64,000 bases of DNA from Bremia lactucae (lineage: Eukaryota; Oomycota; Peronosporomycetes; Peronosporales; Peronosporaceae): NCBI RefSeq assembly GCF_004359215.1, contig NC_090617.1, forward strand, positions 2,359,180 to 2,423,179, written 5' to 3'. This document shows positions 31,318-41,261 of the stretch, piece after piece. Position 1 is the stretch's first letter. The number at the start of each line of letters is the position of its first letter. The position numbers and the translations under genes were made by a program. The notes beneath the pieces are model-generated. The model was not told the origin of the DNA. It did no database searches and worked only from the letters and a program-made list of their open reading frames with translations.

Positions 31318-32143
31318 TAGTCGTTATTCAAAAATAGTCACAAATCTGAGTATTGTTATTTAATATTTCTCAATTGAAACGTATGATGTTAGCATACTCG
31401 CCGCTATCGACGTGTACACGCCCGTCGAAAGGTCGGTGAAAATATACTCGTCTTGTTCCACGAGACGGAAGAGTCATGCCGGTAACCTCCCAGATGGGAA
31501 GGCTTTTTATAAATCTTATACACGATTTGCGTTCGACAAGTCTCATTTTAAATAGCTGAGCTTCTAACGCGATAGTGTCATAAAAATCATTTTCCAAGTC
31601 TGAGCATCTTCACAAAAAGATGCATGATACTAGCTAGACTCATTCACGGTCTCAATTGCCAACCCTACTAAAGCATGGGCTATTTGCGCACGTACAAGCA
31701 CTAAATAGCTCATGGCGTAAGTAATCAAGCGTTTGCGGGCCAAGACTTTTAAGGGGACTAAATAATCATGACGGGGCATATATTAAAGCCCACTCGCGCC
31801 CACCTATTATTTGCTGCCTGATTACTATTGCTCAAAGAGCGCATCCGCAGCGACAGGACCTTCCATGAAGAATTAAGCAACTTGGAACGAAAAATCGAGG
31901 AAATAAGAGCCTACAGAATTCATAGTATCATTCTCCTGATCGAATAAAGAATCCGTACCATATGAAGTGCCGAAAACCATATTTTTTATGGCTGTGCCAA
32001 ATCGAAATTGTGCACTGCAATTTGCCAGAGTAGCAACCATGCAACGGAATATAAAATTGTAATGGGGCATACTTCGGTTGAAGTGTACAATTCACAACAC
32101 ACCTTTTGCTATTAAGAACTTAGATAATAAATAAAGGGGAATG
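31318..32143. other. Unassigned sequence between two DNA transposon relics
   Basis: A minus-strand frame at 31597-31370 (75 aa, with CIRFIKSLPIWEVTGM) is not recognised. No RNA gene or known repeat identified. Confidence 0.35.
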
Positions 32144-32352
32144 TTATTTCCACCCCACCATTTCGTTATTTCCACCCCATGCAAAAAAATACCGTCGCTG
32201 CCAACTTGATTCCGATTAGCCAATCAGAAGCATTATGTATAACGCTTCGCATATTTATTTATATGGGCGGAAAAAGACAAATAAGGGGTGGAAAAAATAA
32301 TGACGGGTGGAAAAAATAATGACGGGTGGAAATAACAAATGCTGGGGTGGAA
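32144..32352. repeat. MITE-like inverted array of TTATTTCCACCC motifs
   Basis: Two copies on the left (32144-32179: GTTATTTCCACCCCACC and CGTTATTTCCACCCC) face four reverse copies on the right (32285-32352, GGGTGGAAATAAC and GGGTGGAAAAAATAATGAC repeated). The GCATTT/AAATGC spacing matches across the inversion. It could be the MULE terminus or a separate MITE. Confidence 0.7.
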
Positions 32353-32369
32353 TGGCAAGTTGATGAAGT

Positions 32370-32625
32370 GGATAAAAAATACTTATTTAAGAGCCAGATA
32401 TTCGGCGTTAAGGGCACCTGCGTGCATTGTGACCCTTATTCCTGCAAATACTGCAAAGTCTTCAACGAATTGCTGCTTATACAATCTCAAATTCAGATGG
32501 ATAAAAGGACTTATTTAAAAGAGCCAGAGATTGAGCGATGGGGCACCTGCGTGCATTTTGACCTGATTGTATGCAAAGTTTCGAGCAATCCGCTACTTGA
32601 ACAAACTCAAATTCAGATGGATCTC
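32370..32625 (+). repeat. Imperfect tandem duplication of about 129 bp
   Basis: GATAAAAAATACTTATTTAAG (split: GATAAAAAATAC, TTATTTAAG) at 32370 recurs as GATAAAAGGACTTATTTAAA at 32499. GGCACCTGCGTGCAT and CAAATTCAGATGGAT also occur in both units. It lies in an open frame (32326-32664, 112 aa) with a repeated GTCVH motif. I do not recognise a protein family, and the frame may be accidental. Confidence 0.7.
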
Positions 32626-33740
32626 GTTGCCTTGATGATTGATGCACATTATTATTTTTTGTGACGGTCTAGATCCAGTTGAGCGACCACGAGTACGCTA
32701 AGGGACAGAATTCTTGGAGCCATATCATCCAGACTGCAATTTATCGTAGCTGTTCCCATAATGGTTTCTTGATGGCGATACTCCACCATGTTGTAACGTT
32801 CTTTGACAGCCTCTAATATGGTGGCAACATTTTGTCTACCCACTTCAGGCATGGCTGCAGGCGCAGCTGCATCCAAGCGCCATTAATGGTGGAAACTCTT
32901 AACAGTGAGAGGGCGGCCACTTCTTAGAAAAGCAGATTATTTGATGCTGACAGGGTATTCCATTCTTGAATTACACGCAACTGAACAGGTTATGGTGGCA
33001 TTGGTAGGATCTTCAGATAACTCATAGCTCAAAGCATTTTCCTAGTGCGTATATTGAAATGCGGCGCACTACAGCAAAGAAAGGGATTTTCTGTGTTTGT
33101 GCATGACTTGCATTCGCTCCTACGACAGCTAAACACCAAGATTTTCAATCTGGGCTTAAGCAGCATGAGCTACGCGAGTTTGTACATCACCCAAGTTTTT
33201 TCCGGAACACTTATGTAGCTCTTTAACATATGATGAAGCCCTTCAGCTCTCGATGATGTGACGTGGCCAAAATGCATGCAATTCCTGGTGTATGCGTAAA
33301 TAAATTAATTTTTATGTGTCAGACAGGTGGTATCCGGATAGGCCAGCATGTTAGGCAGTGCAGTATATGTTGAGTGCATGCTTATCATGAGATTGATTTA
33401 CACTTCCTCTGATTTCGAATAGATTACATCTGTCCGACTCTTCACGAATTTATTCCAGTCATCCCCAGGTCCAAAAAACTTACGACAATTTGCTAGAGCG
33501 TTTTTTTAAATATGTTAAACGCATAGAAGATGGGTTGAGGTGGGAAATGTTATTTCAGGGCATTCTTTAGGGCAAATTCTCGGTCTGTTGTGATTGTCTG
33601 TGGCAGTTGATCGAGAGCCCAAAGGTAGTCCGCTTCACGTTCATGCCTGATGAAAGCAATAGCAATTGGGAGGAAGTGTTGAAGCTTGTGACACCAGTGA
33701 TATGGAGGATCCGGCATTATGAATCGATCACAGATATCCT

Positions 33741-33794
33741 TACGCTTTGGTGGTGGACTGCACCTATCTAGGTGCAGTCCGCCACCAAAGCGTA
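33741..33794. repeat. 26-bp-arm palindrome inside the MULE transposase
   Basis: Left arm 33741-33766 starts TACGCTTTGGTGG and ends GACTGCACCTA; right arm 33769-33794 is its reverse complement with one mismatch; the loop is TC. Confidence 0.95.
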
Positions 33795-33839
33795 TGGATG
33801 TCTGTAAAGGAGTTCCACAGATTTTTGGCTGGCATAGAA

Positions 33840-33878
33840 TAGGTGTGAAAAGATGATGATAATCATCTTTCACACCTA
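33840..33878. repeat. Second palindrome inside the MULE transposase
   Basis: Arms TAGGTGTGAAAAGATGAT and ATCATCTTTCACACCTA around a 4-nt loop, with one bulged A. A third short palindrome (CTGCATGATGCAG) follows at about 33890. Confidence 0.93.
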
Positions 33879-34660
33879 TAAACCCACTCTGCATGATGCA
33901 GAATGTCAAATAGAGCGTCCAGTGGTGTACGATTGCGAAGCTCTTCTGCTCGCACCGCTGGCGCTCGTTGTAGATTGTCCTTCCTATTGCTTTTGTGCTG
34001 GGATCTATTTGGCGTAGGGTTGTGACAATTTCTTTCGGCGCAATCCCAGCCTTAAGAAGTTTTTGTACTAACAAATTTTGCTCTGATTGAAAGCGTCAGG
34101 CAGTCGGATGACTACTTATGTTGTCTGAAGGTTCATGATTATGTTCCCTATGAAAAGTTCGCAGTTGCAAGCTGTTATCGCTTGGTAGACGCCCTGATAG
34201 ACGAAACGGGCAATTAGTCAATCGGCTCGCAGAGTTTCGCGGCAACTCAAGTCATGTTGCTGCCCTTTGCAGGTAGGTACCACGTCGATCGCATTACAAA
34301 ATAATCTTCTTTTTGTCGGAATTTAGGGTAGACACAGCATATCCTTCTGCATGAGCGAATTCGCGAGCTGCATCCGTCAGGGCCATTGTGCTGGGAAAGG
34401 ATGCATTGGGTGGTGTGGTGGAAGCATTGTAGAACAGCCTGACAAGGAAGAAAGTAGAAATTGAGTGTGATATAGAGAATGTATTGTGATTGATAATAAT
34501 TCGTAGGACCCGCTTGTTTACAAGTCAAAAAGAAGGATATGGAGAGTAGATCAACTTGACCCAGCCCGATTCAAAACGATGTTTTTTTATCGTGAAAAAA
34601 AATATGCGGAGCGCAATAAGTAAGGCTTCTGATTGGCTAAAACAATCCCATTTTTATGTA

Positions 34661-35320
34661 GGTGATACGAAATACGAGTAGTAGCCACCAGATAGAGATC
34701 TGGTGGAATTAAGGTAAGGTTCCACATTTTAAATTTTAATTAAAGTTTAGTTTTTCGTATAATCTTAATGAATTAAGTCCGATTCGCCAATCTACGCCTG
34801 AGTCTTTATAAGTCCGAGCGTCTGCTGACATAGATCCATTTCTCAAACTTTTAGGGGTGAAACGCGTAGCGTTTGATAACCTTACAAATTTGTTTGGGCT
34901 GGATCGTAGAGATCACATCCTTTTCAGGGCCCAAAGGTTCTTGTTGCAAGGCTTAAAGCCTTTCTGCAACATGAATCTTTCTATATCGGACCACTTAGCA
35001 GCATTTATGCAACTCGGTAAATTCCTGTACCTGATCAGGAGCCTAAGGCTTGCCCTCTTGTTGTCAGTGTTGAGACATATGAGGACAAGAGAGAGAAAAT
35101 CTCCTTGTTTGGATCGAAACATATGGAAATGGCCATACCCCTGCCATGATCCTAACAGAACAACAAAAGTGGTGATGACAACTTCTTAGCTCGGTGGTGA
35201 AGCCTGTGAGTGAGCATCACATGTAGCACGTACACAGACGACGCATTTCCCACGCTGGATTCGCACCTATTCGCAATGAAAGTTGCCCCACACAAGTGAA
35301 GTAATTAGACCCACCACTTG
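34661..35320 (+). repeat. Family-B element leader fragment
   Basis: The CCACCAGATAGAGATCTGGTGG segment recalls the LTR-B CCGCCAGATATTAATCTGGCGG block. 34920-35200 (GGGCCCAAAGGTTCTTG, GCATTTATGCAACTCGG, CATGATCC) parallels the leader after the LTR-B at 50421. The plus-strand frame at 34857-35189 (110 aa) lies in this untranslated leader and is not supported as a gene. Confidence 0.55.
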
Positions 35321-35802
35321 TGTAACGGGGCACCTTTCAATAGTACTGATCAGTACTAGTTAACCTTACACTGATTACAATGTAGGTGAGATGCCTCGAA
35401 ATTACACGTACACAAAGTTACAGAGGAAGGTTTCTATGGATCTTAGGGTCTTTAGCTTACAGGTCTAGACTAAGGCTTATCAATAGAGAATAGTAAAGCT
35501 GTATTAATGTATTTAGTTTCCTAAGTAACGATCATCTATCTACTTCTGAACGTATTATATTAATATTTAACTAAGGATGTCGCGTCCTTGCGATCCACAC
35601 TATCCTTGTCTTATAATGATTGACTGGACTGATTTAGACTTAAATCAACCGATCAATAGACCTAATGTTTTATTGTATCAATTACCAAATTTGGTAATAT
35701 GAGTACTATTTAAGTTAAAATTAATGAAGATATAATTTCGTATTTCTTTGTTTATTTCCTCTTATAGGAAATAATACCTATGAAACGAGACACCCCATTT
35801 CA
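35321..35802 (-). repeat. LTR-C, 3' LTR of Gypsy E4 (reversed)
   Basis: TGTAACGGGGCACC ... CACCCCATTTCA on the plus strand, followed by TCACCCCACC (reverse polypurine tract). Same family as 11861 and 57346. Confidence 0.88.
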
Positions 35803-35946
35803 TCACCCCACCTTAACTAACAGTCACTATTGCGACTGATGTAGGGTGACCGGAAATACTATTATGTCTTTCCGTGTAATTTTGCATTATTGATTTTAAT
35901 CAAAATACCGTTATTATTTGCCTTATTGATTTTGACCGAGATCAAC

Positions 35947-37660
35947 ATGGCGACAAACAAGTCTGTGCGCGTGGCCCGTGAGGCCGCAAAGCTGGCAGCT
36001 GCACGGATTAGTGCAGCTGTTAGTATTGCAAATGTTTAAGTAGACGCTAATGCGTCGACTGTGTGGAATACGTAACCTCCTACCCCAATTGAAGGTGACT
36101 GAGATATGTCATCTGATAATATAATTGCAGGTGACGGTGACAAGTCACCTGCTACACCAATTGTAGGTGACTGGACCAAGTCACCGGCACCGCCCGACTC
36201 AGTGGCTACTGTAAATGCCGCCGGATCACCTAAGGACGAGTCCGTTAAACCTTTGGTTTCTAATGTGACAACCTAAGAGGTGATGACGAGTTTGGTGGGG
36301 AGTCATCGGATGGTGACTTCGTGGGCGATGATCACTCTGGTGACTAAGTATACGTCACTAGAAACTAAGTGATCTGTAGGGAAGAGTGTTACTGGTGGTG
36401 CTAGTTTGCATACGCCAGGAAAGGAGTGATTCTAGGGATTGCTTCAAGGGCCAAGTTAACGTTAACATGCGCCATCAAGAGAGGAATCGCAAAACGTTGC
36501 GGCTCGCTCCTGAAAATAGACATAGTTTCCCCTCGAAGAATAACCTAATTCGTTGGTCTGGTATGACAACGATCGATATCACATTCCGTTATTTGACTCA
36601 GCCAGGCTTCACTGGTGAGAATGAGACGGAATTCTTTATCGGCATCGGTAGTACTCTTCTATGCGGGGGAAGGATGCAAACCTTTGCTCCAAGCTTGGAC
36701 AGCCTTTGTGCTCAATATGCAAAACATAGGCCTGACAAGCTAAATGCTCTCCGTGAACGGTTCGAGAAACGGACCGTAGTCGGTGCACACTATAAGCTAC
36801 AACGTTTGTCTAGACAGGCAGGAATTCCTTGCCTTTCGTGGGGGGACTCATGTCAATGCTGTTTTAAAGGGGCAGGTCATGCCTCTAAAGAAGCATGTAC
36901 CCCAAAGCTTGAGGTAGAGAGCAAAGAAATATTCCCTTAAAGATTCTCATTTGAGGACGCTCATCTAACAAGATGCATCAAGGGATTGAGAACCTTCAAT
37001 ACTATTACGAGCGCGGGAAACGTTCGTTCTTGATGGACTCTCTGTCGAGGCGGATGTTCTCATCGTACTGCAAGACGAGACCCGTCCAACATCAGTTGGG
37101 AACGAGGTTCCTAACTATCATGCGAGGGTGGATACCCTCGCCAACGAACGAGATGACTCGTTCGAACCCCCTTTACCTCACGGCGGTTCAAGAAGCTTTC
37201 AACATGAAAATGCTTCTCATCACTCGAATTTGTCAACGGATGTGGAGGGGGGGGAATCGGGATCGACTCATTTGACGAGCCCGAATCAACATCGTGATTG
37301 GACCACTCCTCTTATTATCTAAAGGAGGATCTTGATCACGAGCGAGCCCATCGCAGCGAGTTAGCGGTGACTGTCGACAATGTGTTTCGTGACCATATGA
37401 AAAATTGTGCGCAGGTTGCGACTGAACAAATGGCGAACAAGAGGACATGTCAGTCCCTTCAAAACGAGCTGGTGACAGCTCGTCAGAAGATCTCTTCCTT
37501 GAAGGAAAGAGTGGATCGTCTGGTTCAAGAGAATCAGACTATGTTCCGAGACAACAAGGCTTTGGCTCGAAACCATCAGGCTTTGGCGATGCCCTCGACC
37601 GTTCCGGTGTAACCCGGAATTGGAAGAAGCCTCGTACCCATAGATACCCAACATAAAACG
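35947..37660 (+). pseudogene. Longest aORF copy (E4), unknown protein
   Basis: ATG at 35947 gives MATNKSVRVAREAAKLAAAR and an alanine-rich helix. Then come repeated SPATPIVGD units (a second ATG lies at 36106) and a Ser/Asp-rich stretch. The frame 36386-36940 (184 aa) has LRERFEKRTVVGAHYKL and GDSCQCCFKGAGHASKEAC, a C-x2-C-x5-H-x5-C zinc-knuckle-like motif. 36973-37322 has IENLQYYYERGKRSF. 37298-37612 has VTVDNVFRDHMKNCAQVATEQ and a coiled coil around QKISSLKERVDRLVQENQTMF. The full protein would be about 560 aa. A few stops and frameshifts break it. I know no matching family; a nucleic-acid-binding accessory protein is an inference. Confidence 0.72.
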
Positions 37661-38170
37661 TAGGATGCGCGCACGCATACCACGAGGCAGCGATGTAGAA
37701 CACAAAACGGCCCAATATACCTGGGCAGTAATTTATCACTGCCTTCATCACGACATGTTTCAGAAGGTCAACCGTAGACAGTACGACTGGGTTATTAGAA
37801 TTAATTGATGGTATGTTGTCTTCCGTTTCTGTTGGTCCACCGCATCAGCGATGGACTCCTGTACAAGACGGACCCATGCTTCTCAAGCCAAAAAAAATTA
37901 CCTGCTATCTCTTTTTTTGTTTTCAGTGCGACCGGCTCGCACTGCGGTATTTAAATCTATTCGTTATTAAGAGTATTATCGTTCTCATTAATAATTTTCT
38001 TTTTGATGTTAAGTCTTTCAGCATCGTTATTAAAGTCAGTAATAACATTATTGTTATTACTGAGTTTGTCCACCTCAATGTAAATTAAATCAACATTAGT
38101 ATCTTTCGCATTGACCTTAGTGCTAATGCGTGATGAGCAAGAGCTAAACTTTTTTTTTGCTCGAGCGAGT
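37661..38170 (-). pseudogene. 3' end of pol (E4), degenerate
   Basis: Minus-strand blocks matching the E5 C-terminal module: the SNSGLHRNG end, the ITAWVG-type stretch at about 37720 and GCTCGAGCAAAAAAAAAG near 38155. No open frame of note. Confidence 0.55.
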
Positions 38171-39560
38171 CCTTGTATTCCCTAGATAGTTCCATGCGAG
38201 TTGCCTATGGATTAAGGCACTCGACATTAGATCGAGCTCAAACCGGGCTCGAAGTACTGTGTCAGTGAAGCAGTGGCCACTGCCACGTGAAGAAGTACTT
38301 GCGATCGATAAATTCTTTACCGGTCGCGTAAAAGCGGGCCATGAAAGGAGGTCAACCTCCCCACATAGCTCTCCAACCTTCTGTGTGCCGAAGGCGACAG
38401 GAGGGTGGCGGATAGTGCACGCATTTAATAAACTGAATGCTGCAACGGTACCGGCTCAAACGCCGATACCTAGAAAAGACGTAATCATAGATGGTATGTC
38501 TAAGAGTACCATCTTTCCGTCTATGGATCTGATGGATGAATTTTATCAGATCCTTATGCGTGAACAAGACATCCCGTACACAGCAGTGAGCACTCCCAGT
38601 GGGATGCTTTGGAAAAAGCTATTAATGCCACAGGAGCTTAGTAACGCTCCTGCAACTTTCAACAGATGCGTAACGAATCCGTTGAGTCCGGTGCAAAAAT
38701 TCGCACCGAGTTATTTTGACGATTTTTTCGTCCATAGTCAGACAATTGACAGAAAGGCGGACGTGGAAGTTCATAAAAATCACGTTCGTCAGATTTTTAC
38801 ATTTATGCAAAAGCACATGTTGCACGCAAATCTCGAGAAGTGTATATTCGCTGCAAGCGAAATACCACTTCTTGGGTGCATCGTCGGTAAACACGGCGTG
38901 CGCCTGATCTCGAAAAGATCAAGGCAATTACCGACTGGCCAGTTCCAGTCGATGTCAAGGGACTTAAAAAGTTCCTTGGACTAGCGGCGTACTTGCACAA
39001 GTACTCTCGCAATAATGCAGAGATGACAGTACATCTCTCTCGTCTCTTGAAATAAGACGAGAAATAGTATGGAACGCGAATTGTCAGCGTTCCTTTAAAA
39101 GGTATCAAGCAAAGCTTGATTCAATCCCCCATCTTGGCGATTGCAGATCAAGACAGACCATTTCATGTGGTCTGTGACGCCAGCGATTTCGCAATCGGCT
39201 GTGCGTTAATGCAATACGATACAGACGGCGCGGAGCGCGTGTCTGTTACTAATCGCGTCAGCTGCAACCAGCTGAACGCAACTACGCAGTGCATGACAAG
39301 GAACTCATTGCCATGATAAATGTGCACTGGCTAAGTTTAGGGTCTATCTATGAGGAGATAGACCGTTCATCGTATATACGGACCATGCGTCATTACGCAC
39401 GGCCGTAAAGAGCCCACACCTCTCGCAAAGAATGGCGATGTGGCTATCCTTTTCGCGGATTTTAATTTCTCCGTGGAATATAAACCAGGACAACTTAATG
39501 TCGTCGCTGATGCGTTTCACGCCGACCCAATTTCGAGCCGGCTGTGCATTCCAACAGTGG
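38171..39560 (+). pseudogene. RT and RNase H of E5
   Basis: 38259-38984 is open for 241 aa: QWPLPREEVLAIDKFFTGRV, ATGGWRIVHAFNKLNAATV, PSYFDDFFVHSQT (FDD box present) and KCIFAASEIPLLGCIVGKHG. RNase H follows at 39116-39316 (FHVVCDASDFAIGCALMQYD) and 39320-39560 in broken frames. Among the better preserved RT copies here, but the start is missing and stops follow. Confidence 0.88.
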
Positions 39561-40530
39561 TAATAATCCCACTGTTGCAACACTCATTTTAAATGTTCCG
39601 TCATCAACCTTATTTGATGACGTAAAGAGAGCCTACGCAGAAGATAAGGTCCTTTTGCGTTTAATGAATCATCTGATGAATCCATTCGATAAATCTTCTA
39701 AAGCTTTACCGGCTTTATTTCGATCGTCATCCGATCGATACACAACACGTAACGGCTTATTGTATTACACAGCCGTTACCGGCGACACTCCACGTGTCGT
39801 CGTCCCAACTCACAATGATTTGCGCTTGCGCATCATGTATGAGTGTCACGATGCACCAACAAGTGGGCATCGTGGACGTGAGAAGACTTACTTCACAGTA
39901 AAGTCGCGACTTTTACTGCCGCCAGTATCCGTTCGAGCGCAAGTACATTCGTGCTTGCGAGGTATGTCAACGGGTGAAGCCTAGCCCTTCATTCCCGTGG
40001 ACCTCTTCAACCTCTACCACTTCCGGCAGTGTTGGTAGTCCGTATCAATGGACTTCGTCTTCGGATTCCCAGAGACGACCACAAAAACAATGAAGTCCTT
40101 GTTTTCGTAGACAGATTCGGCAAGATGGTACATCATGCTGCGGTACCAGAGTCGATTACGGCTCCGGGCTGTGCCCGTGTCTTTATCGACACGGTATTCA
40201 AACTCCATGGGTTACCCCGTGAATTGATCTCGGATAGAGATCCACGGTTTACGGCGGAGTTCTGCCAATCCGTGTTCCGATCTCTCGGAACACGGCTGAC
40301 TATGTCGACATCCGATCACCTAAACGGATGGTGAAAAAGAACGCGTAAATTGCGTCCTCGAAGAGATACTTCGAGGTTACGTCCAATCGTATCCGAATTG
40401 GAGCGAGTTCTCACGGATGGTCGAATTTGCCATCAATAATTCGGTGCATGCATCTACAACGCATACACCATTCTTCGTGAATGGTTTACGCCATCCACGT
40501 ATACACACCTAATTCGAGGAATCCTCTAGT
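39544..40530 (+). pseudogene. Integrase of E5
   Basis: 39544-39984 (146 aa) contains RYTTRNGLLYYTAVTGDTPRVVVPTH and the HHCC zinc-binding region (H around YECHDAPTSGHRG; the CxxC half lies past a frameshift). 40029-40334 contains VFVDRFGKMVHHAAV and RELISDRDPRFTAEFC. The Glu region (EERVNCVLEE-like) lies in another frame after 40334. Confidence 0.87.
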
Positions 40531-40583
40531 ATAAGGGGGGGTGGATTCGGACGAGCAAAACCATTCTGGCTCATGCTCATCAC

Positions 40584-41261
40584 GTGTTGAAGTTAACAAC
40601 GACCCGAATGATGTCGATGTCGAAGCAGTCGACATCGAAGATGAGCATGGCAGTGCGCACAAAGCGCACTGAGAAAGACAAAACAAATGAGTCAGCAGAG
40701 GAATTTCTGCTGACTCGACAATCAGTAATCCGTTTCGTTCAGGATTCCATTGCTAACGAAGTGGACCGTCAGAAACGGAACGCAGACAAACATGGAAGAG
40801 CATACGTTCTTCCATTTAAAGTTTATGACCTAGTACTACTCTCTACGGTGAACTTACCTAAGCGCGTAGTCACTAATGTGGGTAGCAGTAAACTACTACC
40901 CAAGTTCATTGGGCCATTCCGTGTACTGCATCGCAGAGGCAATGCGTACACAATAGAATTGCCGCGTAGGATGCGATCGCATTCTACGTTTGACGTTGGT
41001 CGGCTCCGCCTGTACCATCAGAACGCGGTTTCTTCCGAGGAAGGATCTGACCACACTTTTCAAGAATCCCTAAAAGATTCTTGTGTTCACGAACCAGATT
41101 CTCATGCTGAATCTGGAGATTCTCATAGGTTGGAAGATCCTCGGAACCGCGATGAGCTGACGACAGCTCATCACGAAGAGCGTGATTCCGTTCGTTCTCC
41201 AACATGGAGTACGCACTCTTCGAACGGTCTTCCAACCGCTCGATATGATGAGCCAGCATAG
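40584..41261 (+). CDS. Integrase C-terminal module (SH3/chromo-like), open frame of E5
   Basis: 225 aa. After a Lys/Thr-rich start it reads LLTRQSVIRFVQDSIANEVDRQKRNADKHGRA, then VYDLVLLSTVNLPKR, KFIGPFRVLHRRGNAYTIEL and FDVGRLRLYHQN. This is the SH3-like GPF..V module found at the end of Gypsy integrases, followed by a polar tail. Upstream integrase is broken, so this is the open end of a dead pol rather than a free gene. The last 280 bp overlap, tail to tail, with the antisense ORF on the minus strand. Confidence 0.7.
   Translation: MLKLTTTRMMSMSKQSTSKMSMAVRTKRTEKDKTNESAEEFLLTRQSVIRFVQDSIANEVDRQKRNADKHGRAYVLPFKVYDLVLLSTVNLPKRVVTNVGSSKLLPKFIGPFRVLHRRGNAYTIELPRRMRSHSTFDVGRLRLYHQNAVSSEEGSDHTFQESLKDSCVHEPDSHAESGDSHRLEDPRNRDELTTAHHEERDSVRSPTWSTHSSNGLPTARYDEPA

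Larger units (their letters stand above)
32640..34500 (-). pseudogene. MULE transposase pseudogene with FAR1-type N-domain
   Basis: 34247-34100 carries DCPFRLSGRL and LQLRTFHREHNHEPSDN (FAR1-like zinc domain). 34074-33550 (174 aa) carries LLKAGIAPKEIVTTLRQIDPSTKAIGRTIYNERQR, then FLPIAIAFIRHEREADYLWALDQL and TTDREFALKNAL. About 33480-33200 carries DDWNKFVKSRTDVIYSKSEE and HFGHVTSSRAEGLHHMLKSYI. This order is diagnostic for MULE/FAR1 transposases. The part between IYNERQR and PIAIAF, where a catalytic Asp should lie, is replaced by fold-back sequence. Confidence 0.85.
32144..34660 (-). mobile_element. MULE (Mutator-like) transposon relic
   Basis: Inverted flanks: 32215-32256 (ATTAGCCAATCAGAAGCATT then AACGCTTCGCATATTT) is the reverse complement, with a few changes, of 34599-34640 (AAATATGCGGAGCGCAATAA then GGCTTCTGATTGGCTAA). 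Between them the minus strand encodes a FAR1/MULE transposase in fragments. The outer left end carries repeated TTATTTCCACCC motifs; the outer right end is missing. Confidence 0.75.
35321..38170 (-). mobile_element. Gypsy element E4 (family A/C), 3' end only
   Basis: Contains a reversed LTR-C, the longest aORF remnant of the window and, on the minus strand, the 3' end of pol. It stops near 38170, where plus-strand RT of E5 begins. Confidence 0.8.

Noticed and set aside
32326..32664. 112-aa plus-strand gene with repeated GTCVH motif
   Set aside because: The frame spans the MITE edge and a tandem duplication within a MULE relic; no domain and no flanking gene signals.
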